Assembly (NCBI RefSeq): GCF_025399795.1
Contig: NZ_JAODTZ010000001.1
Coordinates: 62,001-126,000, forward strand
DNA length: 64,000 nucleotides
Direction: 5' to 3'
DNA from: Streptomyces rhizosphaerihabitans
Lineage (GTDB): Bacteria; Actinomycetota; Actinomycetes; Streptomycetales; Streptomycetaceae
Position 1 is the stretch's first letter. The number at the start of each line of letters is the position of its first letter. The position numbers and the translations under genes are program-made. The notes below the pieces were generated by a model. It saw nothing but the letters and a program-made list of their open reading frames with translations, ran no database searches and was not told where the DNA came from. Below are positions 1 through 8,623 of this stretch, piece by piece.

Positions 1-163
1 TGGATGAGCGACGACCGCGACGGGAAGAGTTCTCCGAGTCTTGCACGGTCACCGATCGTACGTTCCCTGTGAAAAACAGTTCATCGACCCCTGCAATTCA
101 CCTCTACGTCACCCGGTGTCGACCGCAGGTCACACAACGGTTTCTCGTGTGGGGGAATCGTGC

Positions 164-1468
164 ATGCCCATGACCGGTAGGCGACGTACTCGCACCACCA
201 CCCCCCTTTCGCCCCGGCCCCGCAAGGCCAAGCTGCTGTACGCGAGCGCGCTGGTCGCGTGCGCGTCGGTCGCCGTCGGATGCGGGGTCATCCCTGGTGC
301 CACGGGGGGCTCCGGGGATGACCCCGTCAGAGTGATGACCTGGGCGCCGGAGAAGACCAACGCAACGAACAAGCCCGGAATGCCGGCGTTGGCGAAGGCC
401 TACGCGCGCTGGGTCAACGCCCACGGCGGCATCAACGGCCGCAAGCTGGAAGTCCTCACCTGCAACGACCAGAACGACTCGGTCGCCGCCGCGCACTGCG
501 CCGAGCGGGCGGCCGACGAGAAGGTCGTCGCGGTCGTGGGTTCCTACAGCCAGCACAGCCGCTCGTTCCTCGCCCCGCTGGAAAGCGCGGGCATCCCCTA
601 CATCGGGGGCTTCGGCGTCACCGACGACGAGTTCACCAGCCCCATCTCCTACCCCATCAACGGCGGCCAGCCCGCGCTGCTGGCGGGCCTCGGCGAGCAG
701 CTCGGCAAGAACTGCGGTCCTGTCTCGCTCATCCGCCCCGACACCATCGCCGGTGACGAGCTGCCGGTGCTGCTCGACGCCGGCCTGAAGGCGCTGGGCC
801 ACCCCCAGGCCGCCGATCAGCGGGCGGCCGAGGACGCCACGGAGTACTCCCAGCCGACGAAGCAGGCGCTTCAGCACGCGACCTCCGGCTCGACCGGGCG
901 AGGGTGCGTGGTCCCCGCGCTCGGTGACCGCACGAACACCTTCATGGACTCCTTCCGGCGCGACAGCGCGGACTACCCGAAGGTGCACACCGGTACCGTC
1001 ATCGGCAGCATCGACCAGTCGCTGATCGACGCCACCGGCGGCAAGTCGGGCCCCTACGAGGGTTCGTACGTCACCGGCTGGTACCCGACGGCGGACGACG
1101 CGCGCTGGAACGCGATGCGCGGTGTGATCAAGGAGCAGGCCTTCGGCGACAACCGGATCGATCCCGCCGACGCCGGGGTGCAGACCACCTGGATCGCCTA
1201 CACCGTGCTGAAGAAGGTCCTCGAGTCCCTCGGCGCAGGCGAGATCTCGTCGCTCACCATCCGGCGCGAGCTCGACAACGGCCTCAAGGTGACCACGGGC
1301 GGGCTCACACCGACGCTCAGCTGGCGCTTCGAGGACCTCATCGGGGCCGGCGACTTCCCGCGACTCGTCAACGCCGATGTCACCTTCCAGGTCATCCGCG
1401 ACGGTCAACTGACCACGCAGCGAGACGGGTTCATCAACATGGCGAAGACGCTGGCGAACGCGGGCTAG
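164..1468 (+). CDS. Receptor-type (Leu/Ile/Val-binding-like) substrate-binding lipoprotein
   Basis: The 434-aa product begins with an Arg-rich segment, a hydrophobic stretch and a lipobox ending VAVGC (Cys near residue 40), so it should be a membrane-anchored lipoprotein. The mature part has the periplasmic-binding-protein type I fold: a KAYARWVNAHGGINGRKLEV segment near the start and a conserved VVGSYSQHSRSF region, as in branched-chain amino acid ABC receptors. No permease or ATPase gene is adjacent, so it is either an orphan receptor or serves a transporter encoded elsewhere. The ATG at 164 was chosen because GGGGGA at 151-156 precedes it. A longer in-frame extension to 41 has no signal-peptide logic. 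A strong hairpin follows the stop. The ligand is unknown. Confidence 0.8.
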   Translation: MPMTGRRRTRTTTPLSPRPRKAKLLYASALVACASVAVGCGVIPGATGGSGDDPVRVMTWAPEKTNATNKPGMPALAKAYARWVNAHGGINGRKLEVLTCNDQNDSVAAAHCAERAADEKVVAVVGSYSQHSRSFLAPLESAGIPYIGGFGVTDDEFTSPISYPINGGQPALLAGLGEQLGKNCGPVSLIRPDTIAGDELPVLLDAGLKALGHPQAADQRAAEDATEYSQPTKQALQHATSGSTGRGCVVPALGDRTNTFMDSFRRDSADYPKVHTGTVIGSIDQSLIDATGGKSGPYEGSYVTGWYPTADDARWNAMRGVIKEQAFGDNRIDPADAGVQTTWIAYTVLKKVLESLGAGEISSLTIRRELDNGLKVTTGGLTPTLSWRFEDLIGAGDFPRLVNADVTFQVIRDGQLTTQRDGFINMAKTLANAG

Positions 1469-1481
1469 CCGGACGGACATC

Positions 1482-1520
1482 GCGGGCGGACCCGCCTGCG
1501 GTCGGGGCGGGTCCGCCCGC
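1482..1520 (+). terminator. Intrinsic terminator-like hairpin after the lipoprotein gene
   Basis: A perfect 15-bp inverted repeat (GCGGGCGGACCCGCC with its complement at 1506-1520) and a 9-nt loop lies 14 nt after the stop codon at 1468. There is no U-tract, which is usual for Streptomyces terminators. Confidence 0.75.
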
Positions 1521-1556
1521 CCCGACCGACCGGAACCGGAACAGCGCCCACAACGA

Positions 1557-1594
1557 AGCCCGGCTCCCTCGCCGTTCAGCGAAGGAGCCGGGCT
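1557..1594. terminator. Second, probably bidirectional, terminator hairpin
   Basis: AGCCCGGCTCC at 1557-1567 pairs perfectly with 1584-1594, and an inner TCGC/GCGA pair extends the stem. It lies between two convergent genes (stops at 1468 on plus and 1655 on minus), so it can serve both. Confidence 0.7.
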
Positions 1595-1600
1595 CTCGTG

Positions 1601-1684
1601 CGGTCACAGCCGACTGCCGGTCACAGTCGACTGCGGGTCACAGCCGACTGCCGGTCACAGCTGAGTGCGGGTCCGCTGTGTCAG
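1601..1684. repeat. 17-bp tandem repeat, four units, overlapping a gene's stop codon
   Basis: Units CGGTCACAGCCGACTGC start at 1601, 1618, 1635 and 1652 in exact 17-nt register with 1-4 mismatches, and a decayed fifth follows at 1669. The stop codon and final residues (RTRTQL) of the minus-strand membrane-protein gene lie inside the fourth and fifth units. The array therefore looks like repeated duplication of the 3' end of that gene. Confidence 0.8.
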
Positions 1685-3277
1685 TCCGTACTTGGACGCG
1701 ATGGAGTTCCAGAGCCTCGCGGCCTTCTCCTTCTGGGCGGAGGCCGTGCCGCTGGCGGCGTCGCCCGCCCGGGTCTGCCCGGTGTTGCGGGCGTGGCCCT
1801 TGTGGCAGCCCTTCTTGTCGTTGCCGATCTGGTCGGCCCAGGCCGCGTAGTGGTTGTCGGCCGCCGCGGAGGCCTTCCAGCCGTTGGTGAGGGCGGCGGC
1901 CAGCTCGTCGTGGTTCGGCAGCTTGTCGACCGCCAGGGAGGAGAGCCGGGTGACCAGCTCGCCGCGCTGCTTGGCCGCGTCCCGCAGATCACCGGCCGCC
2001 TGGCCGAGGTTGTTGCACGCCTTCACGTTCGCCACGGCGCTGATCACCGAGTCACGGCTGCTGGTGCTGTCCGCGAGGACCTTGTCCAGCTCGACGGCCT
2101 GCGCCTTCACCGGGTCGCCGGCGGCCGCCGACGAACCCTGTGTGGCGGGCGAGGTCGCGGCCACCGTCTTGCCGGTGTCGTCGTTGCCACCGCCTCCGCC
2201 GCCACTGAGCAGGGCGCCCGCGCCGACACCGAGCACGATGATGCCGATGCCGACGGCCGCGATCACCGGGACGCGTGAGCGACTGCGGTCACCGCCGCCC
2301 GCTCCGTCGCCGTCGGACGGGCCACCACGCCGTGCCGCGGCCCGGCCACCGGGCGCGCCCGGCGCGGACTGCCCGCCGTACATGTCGCCCGCGCCGTGCG
2401 GGGCCTGTGGTGCGCCCGCGTCGATACGCGGCAGCATCTGCGTCGCCCCGGCCGCTTCCGGCTCACTGCGGAAGAGATTGTCGAACTCCGCCGGGGGCTG
2501 CCGCTCCTCCGGAGCGCCGGCGGGTATCCCGTAGGACCCGGACGGCTGTGCGGGCACGGGCGGGATGTACTGCGTGGCGTCGGCGTCCGAGCCGACGGGC
2601 GGCAGCGATCCGGCGCCGGGACCGCCCTGCGGCGTCTGCCCGAGGTACTGCGTCGCTTCGGGCCGGACCTCCGGCGGCAGCGCGCCCGGTCCCACCGGCG
2701 GTATGAACTGCGTCGCCCCCTCGTCACCACCCGGAGCGGCCGGGATGTACGGAATGTACTGAGTCGCCCCGTCTTCGCCGCCGGACGGCATCGACGCGCC
2801 CTGTCCGGCGTGACCGCCCTGCTGCTCCTGGGCCCCGTAGTTGCTGCCGTAGCCGTCGTATCCGGCGGCCGCGTGCGAGCCGTGCGCCCCCGGCGCATAG
2901 CCGTTCCCGGCGCCGTACGACGAGGGCTGCGCGCTCTCGGGCGGCAGCGGTCCGGAGCCGGATCCCTGCTGGGCGAAGCCCTGCGCCTGCTGTGCGCCGT
3001 GCGGGTCCGACCCCGGCCAGCCCTGGGGCCCGGAGGGCGCGGAGGCCTCCCACGACTGAGGGGCGTTCACCGGCGCACCCCAGCCGTCACCGGGCTGCGG
3101 GGCCGGGGCGGCCGACTGGTCGGGGCCCCACTGTCCGCCCCAGCCGGGAGCACTCACCGGCGCCACACGGTCACCCGCCGTACCCGGCAGCAGCGGCTCG
3201 CTACCGTCGGAGGGCAGCACGATGCCTTCGCGCGCGGGCCGCGCCGAGGGCTCCTCGCCCTGTCCACTCTGCGTCAC
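1655..3277 (-). CDS. Membrane protein with long Gly/Pro/Gln-rich cytoplasmic arm and short extracellular domain
   Basis: The 540-aa protein has about 330 residues of low-complexity sequence rich in Gly, Pro, Gln and Ser. It includes at least five spaced copies of an ATQYIPP-type motif (ATQYIPYIP, ATQFIPPV, ATQYLGQTP, ATQYIPPV, ATQMLPRI). One transmembrane helix follows (VPVIAAVGIGIIVLGVGAGALL), then a Gly tract and a roughly 170-aa C-terminal domain with conserved Cys and Trp that should lie outside the cell. The topology resembles Streptomyces membrane proteins with disordered cytoplasmic N-termini. The repeated ATQ motif could be a phosphothreonine or scaffold motif, but that is speculation. 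The GTG start at 3277 is preceded by AGGAG. The function is unknown. Confidence 0.75.
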   Translation of the reverse strand: MTQSGQGEEPSARPAREGIVLPSDGSEPLLPGTAGDRVAPVSAPGWGGQWGPDQSAAPAPQPGDGWGAPVNAPQSWEASAPSGPQGWPGSDPHGAQQAQGFAQQGSGSGPLPPESAQPSSYGAGNGYAPGAHGSHAAAGYDGYGSNYGAQEQQGGHAGQGASMPSGGEDGATQYIPYIPAAPGGDEGATQFIPPVGPGALPPEVRPEATQYLGQTPQGGPGAGSLPPVGSDADATQYIPPVPAQPSGSYGIPAGAPEERQPPAEFDNLFRSEPEAAGATQMLPRIDAGAPQAPHGAGDMYGGQSAPGAPGGRAAARRGGPSDGDGAGGGDRSRSRVPVIAAVGIGIIVLGVGAGALLSGGGGGGNDDTGKTVAATSPATQGSSAAAGDPVKAQAVELDKVLADSTSSRDSVISAVANVKACNNLGQAAGDLRDAAKQRGELVTRLSSLAVDKLPNHDELAAALTNGWKASAAADNHYAAWADQIGNDKKGCHKGHARNTGQTRAGDAASGTASAQKEKAARLWNSIASKYGLTQRTRTQL

Positions 3278-3739
3278 CGGGACTCCTACGAATGGGGGAC
3301 CTTCGGAATCATCGGCTCACGCTACCGGGTCCCCACAACCCGGTGCTACGCAGCACCGGCAGTGATCCCCGTGCCGTGTGACGCGGGTAACGAAACCGCC
3401 CCCGAATGCGCTGTATTCGACTGCCCTCGCTCACAGCGCCCACGTTTTCCCGGCGTTCACGCCGGTACAGGCCATATGTTCATTCGTGCGGACCCGAAGG
3501 CACGGAAGAGAAATGATCACACCCGCGCCGGAACCCGGGCGATCGCGCCGCCCCTGGACGACTCCCCGGGCCCTCACACCGAACCCTCGCTGCAAACGCT
3601 CACGCCGGAGCGCACGCGCCACGGTGCGCACGGCGTTCGGTTCACATGGGGCGCACGCGGCGTGCGCCCCCAGCAGGACACACGCCGTCCGTCCACGCCG
3701 AGCCGCGCACGACTCAACCCACGTGCCCCACGCGTGCGT
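3278..3739. other. Intergenic stretch of about 460 nt
   Basis: It holds the upstream region of the minus-strand membrane-protein gene at the left and the 3' side of the NsdA-like gene at the right, including the hairpin at 3648-3670. No convincing coding sequence or RNA gene was seen. Confidence 0.5.
3648..3670 (-). terminator. Hairpin downstream of the NsdA-like regulator gene
   Basis: GGGGCGCACGC at 3648-3658 is followed after one base by its exact complement at 3660-3670. It lies about 70 nt beyond the stop (3740) of the minus-strand regulator gene. Confidence 0.5.
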
Positions 3740-5125
3740 TCACGCCGCCGCCTGCAACTCCATGCGCGCCCCGAACTCCCGCACCACGGCCTCGTCCTGG
3801 AACGGCTCCAGGCGCTGCTGCAGGTCCTCCAGGTACTCGGCGCCGCGGTTGGAGCGGAGGGTGCCGAGGAGTTCGACGGCGCGCAGACCGGTGTGGCAGG
3901 CCTGCTCCACCTCGCGCTGCTGGACCTGTGCCGTGGCCAGCAGGACGTAGCCGATGGCCCGGCGGCGGGCACGCGACTCGGGATGGCCGGCCAGGGACTC
4001 CTCGGCGCACCGCGCGGCGGCCTCGGCCTGGCCGAGGTCCCGGTGGCAGTGGGCCAACTCGTCGGCCAGATAGGCCTCGTCGAAGTGCGCGATCCACGTC
4101 GGGTCGTCCCCGGAGGACTCGTCGGCGTTCTCCAGAGCCGTGACGGCCCGCCCCGACGCCACCTGCGCGGCGCGCGCGTCGCCCATCAGCGCGTGCCCGC
4201 GCGCCTCGGCGGCGTGGAACATCGACTCCGCCCGCGGTGTCACCCGCCCGCGTGCCCCCTCCTGGGCCGCGCGCGCCAACTGCGCGATCTCGCGCGGGTT
4301 GCCGAGCTGGGCGGCCAGGTGGCTCATGGACGCGGCCAGGACGTAGCCGCCGTAACCGCGGTCGCCGGCCGCCTGCGCCAGCCGCAGCGCCTGGATGTAG
4401 TAGCGCTGGGCGAGCCCGGGTTGACCGGTGTCGATGGCCATGTAGCCGGCGAGTTCCGTCAACCGGGACACGGCGGCGAACAGTTCGCGTCCGACCGCCT
4501 CCCGGTAGGAACCGGCGAGCAGCCCGGAGACCACGCTGTTCAGGTAGTGCACGACGACCGGGCGCACATGACCGCTGCCGTACTGGTGGTCGAGCTGGAC
4601 GAGGGCCTGGGTCATCGCGCGGACCGCCGCCACGTCCGAGAGCCCGACGCGCGGGCCCGCCGAGCGGGCGACCTGCGAGTCCGGCGACGAGATCAGCCAG
4701 TCACGGCTCGGCTCGACGAGCGCGGAGGCCGCGACGGACGACCCGGACAGGAAGTCCCGTCGCCCCACGTCGCTGCGCCACAGCTCGCAGACCTGCTCGA
4801 TGGCGCCCAGTATGGTCGGCGAGAACTGGAGACCGACGCCGGACGCCAGGTTCTTGCCGTTGGCCATGCCGATCTCGTCGATCGTGACCGTCCTGCCGAG
4901 CTTGCGGCCGAGCGCCTCGGCGATGATCGCCGGAGCCCGGCCCCGCGGCTGCTGACCGCGCAACCAGCGCGCGACGGACGTCTTGTCGTAGCGCAGATCG
5001 AGTCCGTGCTCCGCTCCGCACATGTTGACCCGGCGGGCCAGCCCGGCGTTCGAGCAGCCCGCTTCCTGGATGAGTGCCTGCAGTCGTTCGTTCGGCTGCC
5101 TGGCGATGAGAGGCCTTGCGGCCAT
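3740..5125 (-). CDS. NsdA-like HTH/TPR regulatory protein
   Basis: The 461-aa product has an N-terminal segment (RQPNERLQALIQEAGCSNAG, then ARRVN and a KTSVARWLRGQQPRG helix-turn-helix-like stretch). A helical middle and C-terminal region follow with repeated A/L/Y patterns typical of TPR repeats (for example GQPGLAQRYYIQALRLAQAAG and DLGQAEAAARCAEESL). This architecture matches the Streptomyces NsdA family, whose founder represses antibiotic production and sporulation. Several paralogues exist per genome, so this need not be NsdA itself. The ATG at 5125 is preceded by AGGGGGT with 6-nt spacing, and the upstream in-frame extension lacks family features. It is divergent from the primase-like gene, and I recall that this pair is conserved in Streptomyces. 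Confidence 0.75.
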   Translation of the reverse strand: MAARPLIARQPNERLQALIQEAGCSNAGLARRVNMCGAEHGLDLRYDKTSVARWLRGQQPRGRAPAIIAEALGRKLGRTVTIDEIGMANGKNLASGVGLQFSPTILGAIEQVCELWRSDVGRRDFLSGSSVAASALVEPSRDWLISSPDSQVARSAGPRVGLSDVAAVRAMTQALVQLDHQYGSGHVRPVVVHYLNSVVSGLLAGSYREAVGRELFAAVSRLTELAGYMAIDTGQPGLAQRYYIQALRLAQAAGDRGYGGYVLAASMSHLAAQLGNPREIAQLARAAQEGARGRVTPRAESMFHAAEARGHALMGDARAAQVASGRAVTALENADESSGDDPTWIAHFDEAYLADELAHCHRDLGQAEAAARCAEESLAGHPESRARRRAIGYVLLATAQVQQREVEQACHTGLRAVELLGTLRSNRGAEYLEDLQQRLEPFQDEAVVREFGARMELQAAA

Positions 5126-5429
5126 GGCGTACCCCCTGTGGCTGCGGTGCCTGCCCACGCACCGAGTTGACGTGTCCTCACCGGCCGACCAGCGAAAGAA
5201 GTCGGCCAGGAAGATCAATGCCCCGCAGACATGCCGAAGATGCGGGACATGTGAGGATTGCCGGGGTAAGGGCGGTTGCCCGACCCCATCCCTGATTACC
5301 CACTACCGGCTGCCGTTCCCCCTGCGCGCCCCCACACGTGCATCCATGCGCCCCAGGCGAGGAATCGATGCTCCTCCCCCGCGCGCGTGTCCCCCGTAAC
5401 CCGAGGTGGACGCGGGAGTTGGGATCCAC

Positions 5430-6083
5430 GTGGAAGAGACCATCGCAGGTACCGAGTCCGCGCAGATCCCCCGGCGGCGTGGCGAGTCGCTGCAGGAAAC
5501 CGCCGTGCGCTATGCCGAGGAACGCCACTGGGACGTGGTCCCCGGCACCTGGCTGGAAACGGTCGGCGGGATACAGCTCTGCTCCTGCGGTGAACCCGCC
5601 TGTGCCGCGCCCGGGGCGCATCCGGCGCGGGAGGACTGGGCGACGCAGGCGACGGGCAGCGCGACCGTCGCACGGCGGCTCTGGGCGATACGGCCGACGG
5701 CGTCGATCCTGCTGCCCACGGGCCGTACGTTCGACGCGATCGAGGTGCCCGAGACGGCCGGGTTCCTGGCGCTCGCCCGCATGGAGCGGATGGAACTCAC
5801 CCTCGGGCCGGTGACGTGCACACCGGACCGGCGCATGCACTTCTTCGTGCTTCCCGGCGCCGCGGCGAAGATCCCCGGTCTGGTACGGACGCTGGGCTGG
5901 CCGCCCGCCTCCCTCGACCTGGTCGCGCTCGGCGAGGGGGCCTACGTGGCCGCGCCGCCGACCCGGTTCGGCTCCCGGGGCGCCGTGCAGTGGGCCTGCC
6001 GGCCGACCCCCGCGAACCGCTGGCTGCCGGACGCGGAGGAACTGATCTCGCCGCTGGCCTACGCCTGTGGACGGGACCGGTAG
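5430..6083 (+). CDS. Stand-alone, degenerate primase-polymerase (Prim-Pol) N-terminal domain protein
   Basis: The roughly 217-aa protein has the layout of the bifunctional DNA primase/polymerase N-terminal domain: ETAVRYAEERHWDVVPGTWLE, a Cys pair (CSCGEPAC), PGAHPAREDWATQAT, then SILLPTG and the strand that normally carries the catalytic DxD. Here that strand reads FDAIEV, so the metal-binding acidic pair appears altered. No helicase or C-terminal domain follows. Such short relatives recur in Streptomyces and are unlikely to be active polymerases. Their role is unknown. GTG at 5430 was preferred because GGGAG lies upstream; GTG at 5406 is possible. A 304-nt divergent promoter region (5126-5429) separates it from the NsdA-like gene. 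Confidence 0.65.
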   Translation: MEETIAGTESAQIPRRRGESLQETAVRYAEERHWDVVPGTWLETVGGIQLCSCGEPACAAPGAHPAREDWATQATGSATVARRLWAIRPTASILLPTGRTFDAIEVPETAGFLALARMERMELTLGPVTCTPDRRMHFFVLPGAAAKIPGLVRTLGWPPASLDLVALGEGAYVAAPPTRFGSRGAVQWACRPTPANRWLPDAEELISPLAYACGRDR

Positions 6084-6190
6084 ATCCGCAGCAGTCCACA
6101 GGGGCCGCAGCCGCCCATAAAGATTCGCGGAGATCGACTGAGACCGGTAGGGACGGGGAGCGGGCGGCCGTAGGCGCTTAGGGTGCCTGT

Positions 6191-6988
6191 ATGAGCGAGG
6201 GAGCGAAGGACGGTGGCGTGCCCGCCGTACGTGTGCGGGGGCTCTGGAAGCGGTTCGGGGAGCAGGTCGCCGTGGCCGGGATCGATCTGGAGCTTCCCGC
6301 GGGGCAGTTCATCGGGCTCGTGGGACCGAACGGGGCCGGCAAGACCACCACCCTGTCGATGGTGACCGGGCTGCTCAGGCCCGATCAGGGCACCGTCGAG
6401 GTCGTCGGCCGCGACGTGTGGCGCGACCCGGTGGAGGTGAAGGCACGCATCGGTGTGCTGCCCGAGGGACTACGGCTCTTCGAGCGGCTCTCCGGGCGTG
6501 AACTGCTCGCGTACACCGGCCGGTTGCGGGGCCTGCCCGGCGCCGAGGTCGACAAGCGGGCCGCCCAGCTCCTCGACGTCCTCGACCTCGCGGGCGCGCA
6601 GCACAAACTCGTCGTCGACTACTCGACCGGCATGCGCAAGAAGATCGGTCTGGCCTGCGCCCTCCTCCACAACCCCGAAGTCCTCTTCCTCGACGAGCCG
6701 TTCGAGGGCGTCGACCCGGTCTCCGCGCAGATCATCCGCGGGGTCCTGGAGCGGTACACGGCCTCCGGTGCCACCGTCGTGTTCTCCTCGCACGTGATGG
6801 AGCTGGTCGAGTCGCTGTGCGACTGGGTGGCCGTCATGGCCGCCGGCCGCATCCGCGCGCACGGCCCGCTCGCCGACGTACGGGGCAGCGCGCCCTCGCT
6901 CCAGCAGGCCTTCCTGGAGCTGGTCGGCGCGCACGGCCGGGGCACCGCGGCCGACCTGGACTGGCTGGGCGGCGGGGCTTCCCGGTGA
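6191..6988 (+). CDS. ABC transporter ATP-binding protein
   Basis: This 265-aa ATPase has Walker A GPNGAGKTT (about residues 43-51), a Q-loop region, the signature variant YSTGMRKKIGL, Walker B VLFLDEP and a switch His in FSSHVMELV. The signature and EPFEGVD are typical of ABC-2-type exporter ATPases. It overlaps the next gene by 4 nt (GTGA), so the two should be translationally coupled and form one exporter at the membrane. The substrate is unknown. TAGGGT at 6179-6184 ends 6 nt before the ATG, which suggests a leaderless mRNA. Confidence 0.88.
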   Translation: MSEGAKDGGVPAVRVRGLWKRFGEQVAVAGIDLELPAGQFIGLVGPNGAGKTTTLSMVTGLLRPDQGTVEVVGRDVWRDPVEVKARIGVLPEGLRLFERLSGRELLAYTGRLRGLPGAEVDKRAAQLLDVLDLAGAQHKLVVDYSTGMRKKIGLACALLHNPEVLFLDEPFEGVDPVSAQIIRGVLERYTASGATVVFSSHVMELVESLCDWVAVMAAGRIRAHGPLADVRGSAPSLQQAFLELVGAHGRGTAADLDWLGGGASR

Positions 6989-8598
6989 GCGCCGGCACCG
7001 GCGTCTCCGCCGCGTCGATCACCCCCGTCGTCGTACGCCTGAAGCTGTCGCTCCTGCGCAACGGGCTGCGGCAGTCGGCCGGGCGGCGGGCCGCGTTCAT
7101 CGTGTCCACGGTGCTCGTGCTGCTCTTCGCCGTGCTCCAGCTGCTCGGCCTGATCGCGCTGCGCGGCAACGCGCACGCCACCGCCGTCGGCGTCCTGCTC
7201 GTGGCGATCCTGGCGCTCGGCTGGACCGTGATGCCGCTGTTCTTCCCCAGCGGGGACGAGACGCTCGATCCGACGCGGCTGGTGATGCTGCCACTGCGGC
7301 CGCGGCCGCTCGTCCGGGCACTGCTGGCCGCCTCGCTGGTCGGCGTCGGGCCGCTCTTCACCTTCTGCCTGCTGCTCGGTTCGGTGATCTCGGTCGCGCA
7401 CGGGGCGGCGGCGTACGCGACGGCGGTGCTCGCCCTCGCGCTCGCCCTGCTGGTCTGTGTGGCGCTCGCGCGGGCCGTCGCGGCCGCCAACATCCGGCTG
7501 CTGTCCAGCCGCAAGGGCCGCGATCTGGCGGTGCTCAGCGGACTGGTCGTCGCGGTCGGCGCGCAGCTGGTCAACTTCGGTGCGCAGCGGCTCGGTTCGG
7601 CGGGCGGCCTGTCGAAGCTGGACCCGGTCACGGACATCCTGTCCTGGATACCGCCCGCGTCTGCGATCGGCGCCGTGGACTCGGTGAGCGACGGATCGTA
7701 CGGGGCCGGGATCGCCCGGCTCGCGCTGTGCGCGGCCGCCCTGGCGGGGCTGCTGGCGCTCTGGTCCCGTCATCTGACGCGGCTGATGACCTCGCCCGAC
7801 GGGTCGACGCTCCAGGCCGCGGAGCCCGCCGGCCGCGAGCGCGGCTCGTCGGGGCTCGCGCGGCTGCTCCCGGCGGGGCGCACCGGCACGGTCATGGAGC
7901 GCAGCCTGCGGTACGTGTGGCGCGATCCGAAGACCAAGGCGGCCTGGGTGACCTCGCTGGCCATCGGGCTGATCGTGCCGGTGTTCAACGCGCTCCAGGG
8001 CACCGGCTCGGTCTACTTCGCCTGCTTCGCGGCCGGGATGCTCGGGATCCAGATGTACAACCAGTTCGGGCAGGACACGTCCGCGTTCTGGATGGTGGCA
8101 CTGACGATCTCCTCGACCCGAGACGCCTACGTCGAACTGCGCGGGCGCGCGCTGGCCCTGCTGGTGATCACCCTGCCGTACGCGACGCTCGTGACCGCCC
8201 TGACGACCGGGCTGCTCGGCGCGTGGGAGAAGCTGCCCGAGGTGCTCGGCCTGTCCTTCGCGCTGCTCGGCGCGATGCTGGCGACCGGCGCCTGGTCCTC
8301 GGCCCGCTTCCCCTACTCCATCCCCCAGGAGGGCTACAAGAACGTGGCCCCCGGTCAGGCCGGCCTCGCCTGGATCGCCATCTTCGGCGGCATGGTCTCG
8401 GCCGCACTGCTCGCCTCCCCCGTCATCGCCCTCACGATCTGGCTGAACGTGAGCGCGGACGGGGACCGGTGGAGCTGGCTGCTGCTGCCCGTGGGCGCCG
8501 TCTACGGGGCACTGATCACACTGCTGGGGCTCCGGCTGGCGGCACCCCGGACGGCCCAGCGACTGCCGGAGATCCTGGCGGCGGTCAGCAAGGGGTGA
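6985..8598 (+). CDS. ABC-2-type transporter membrane protein
   Basis: The product is a 537-aa polytopic protein with roughly ten to twelve hydrophobic segments. They include AAFIVSTVLVLLFAVLQLLG, a pair near residues 95-150 and a C-terminal cluster ending with LPVGAVYGALITLLGLRLAA. The GTG start at 6985 overlaps the ATPase stop as GTGA. There is no second permease gene, so the single large subunit probably carries the whole membrane pathway, perhaps as a homodimer. A hairpin (8600-8623) separates it from the convergent hydrolase gene. Confidence 0.8.
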   Translation: MSAGTGVSAASITPVVVRLKLSLLRNGLRQSAGRRAAFIVSTVLVLLFAVLQLLGLIALRGNAHATAVGVLLVAILALGWTVMPLFFPSGDETLDPTRLVMLPLRPRPLVRALLAASLVGVGPLFTFCLLLGSVISVAHGAAAYATAVLALALALLVCVALARAVAAANIRLLSSRKGRDLAVLSGLVVAVGAQLVNFGAQRLGSAGGLSKLDPVTDILSWIPPASAIGAVDSVSDGSYGAGIARLALCAAALAGLLALWSRHLTRLMTSPDGSTLQAAEPAGRERGSSGLARLLPAGRTGTVMERSLRYVWRDPKTKAAWVTSLAIGLIVPVFNALQGTGSVYFACFAAGMLGIQMYNQFGQDTSAFWMVALTISSTRDAYVELRGRALALLVITLPYATLVTALTTGLLGAWEKLPEVLGLSFALLGAMLATGAWSSARFPYSIPQEGYKNVAPGQAGLAWIAIFGGMVSAALLASPVIALTIWLNVSADGDRWSWLLLPVGAVYGALITLLGLRLAAPRTAQRLPEILAAVSKG

Positions 8599-8599
8599 G

Positions 8600-8623
8600 A
8601 GCCGGAGTGCGAGCGCACCGGCT
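8600..8623. terminator. Hairpin between convergent genes
   Basis: AGCCG and CGGCT flank an inner GTGC/GCAC stem around a GAGC loop, with a small bulge on the left arm. It sits exactly between the permease stop (8598) and the hydrolase stop (8624), so it probably ends both transcripts. Confidence 0.6.

Noticed and set aside
2396-5170. 924-aa plus-strand ORF opposite the membrane-protein and NsdA-like genes
   Set aside because: It is an Arg/Gly/Leu-rich antisense frame over two well-supported minus-strand genes, caused by GC codon bias.
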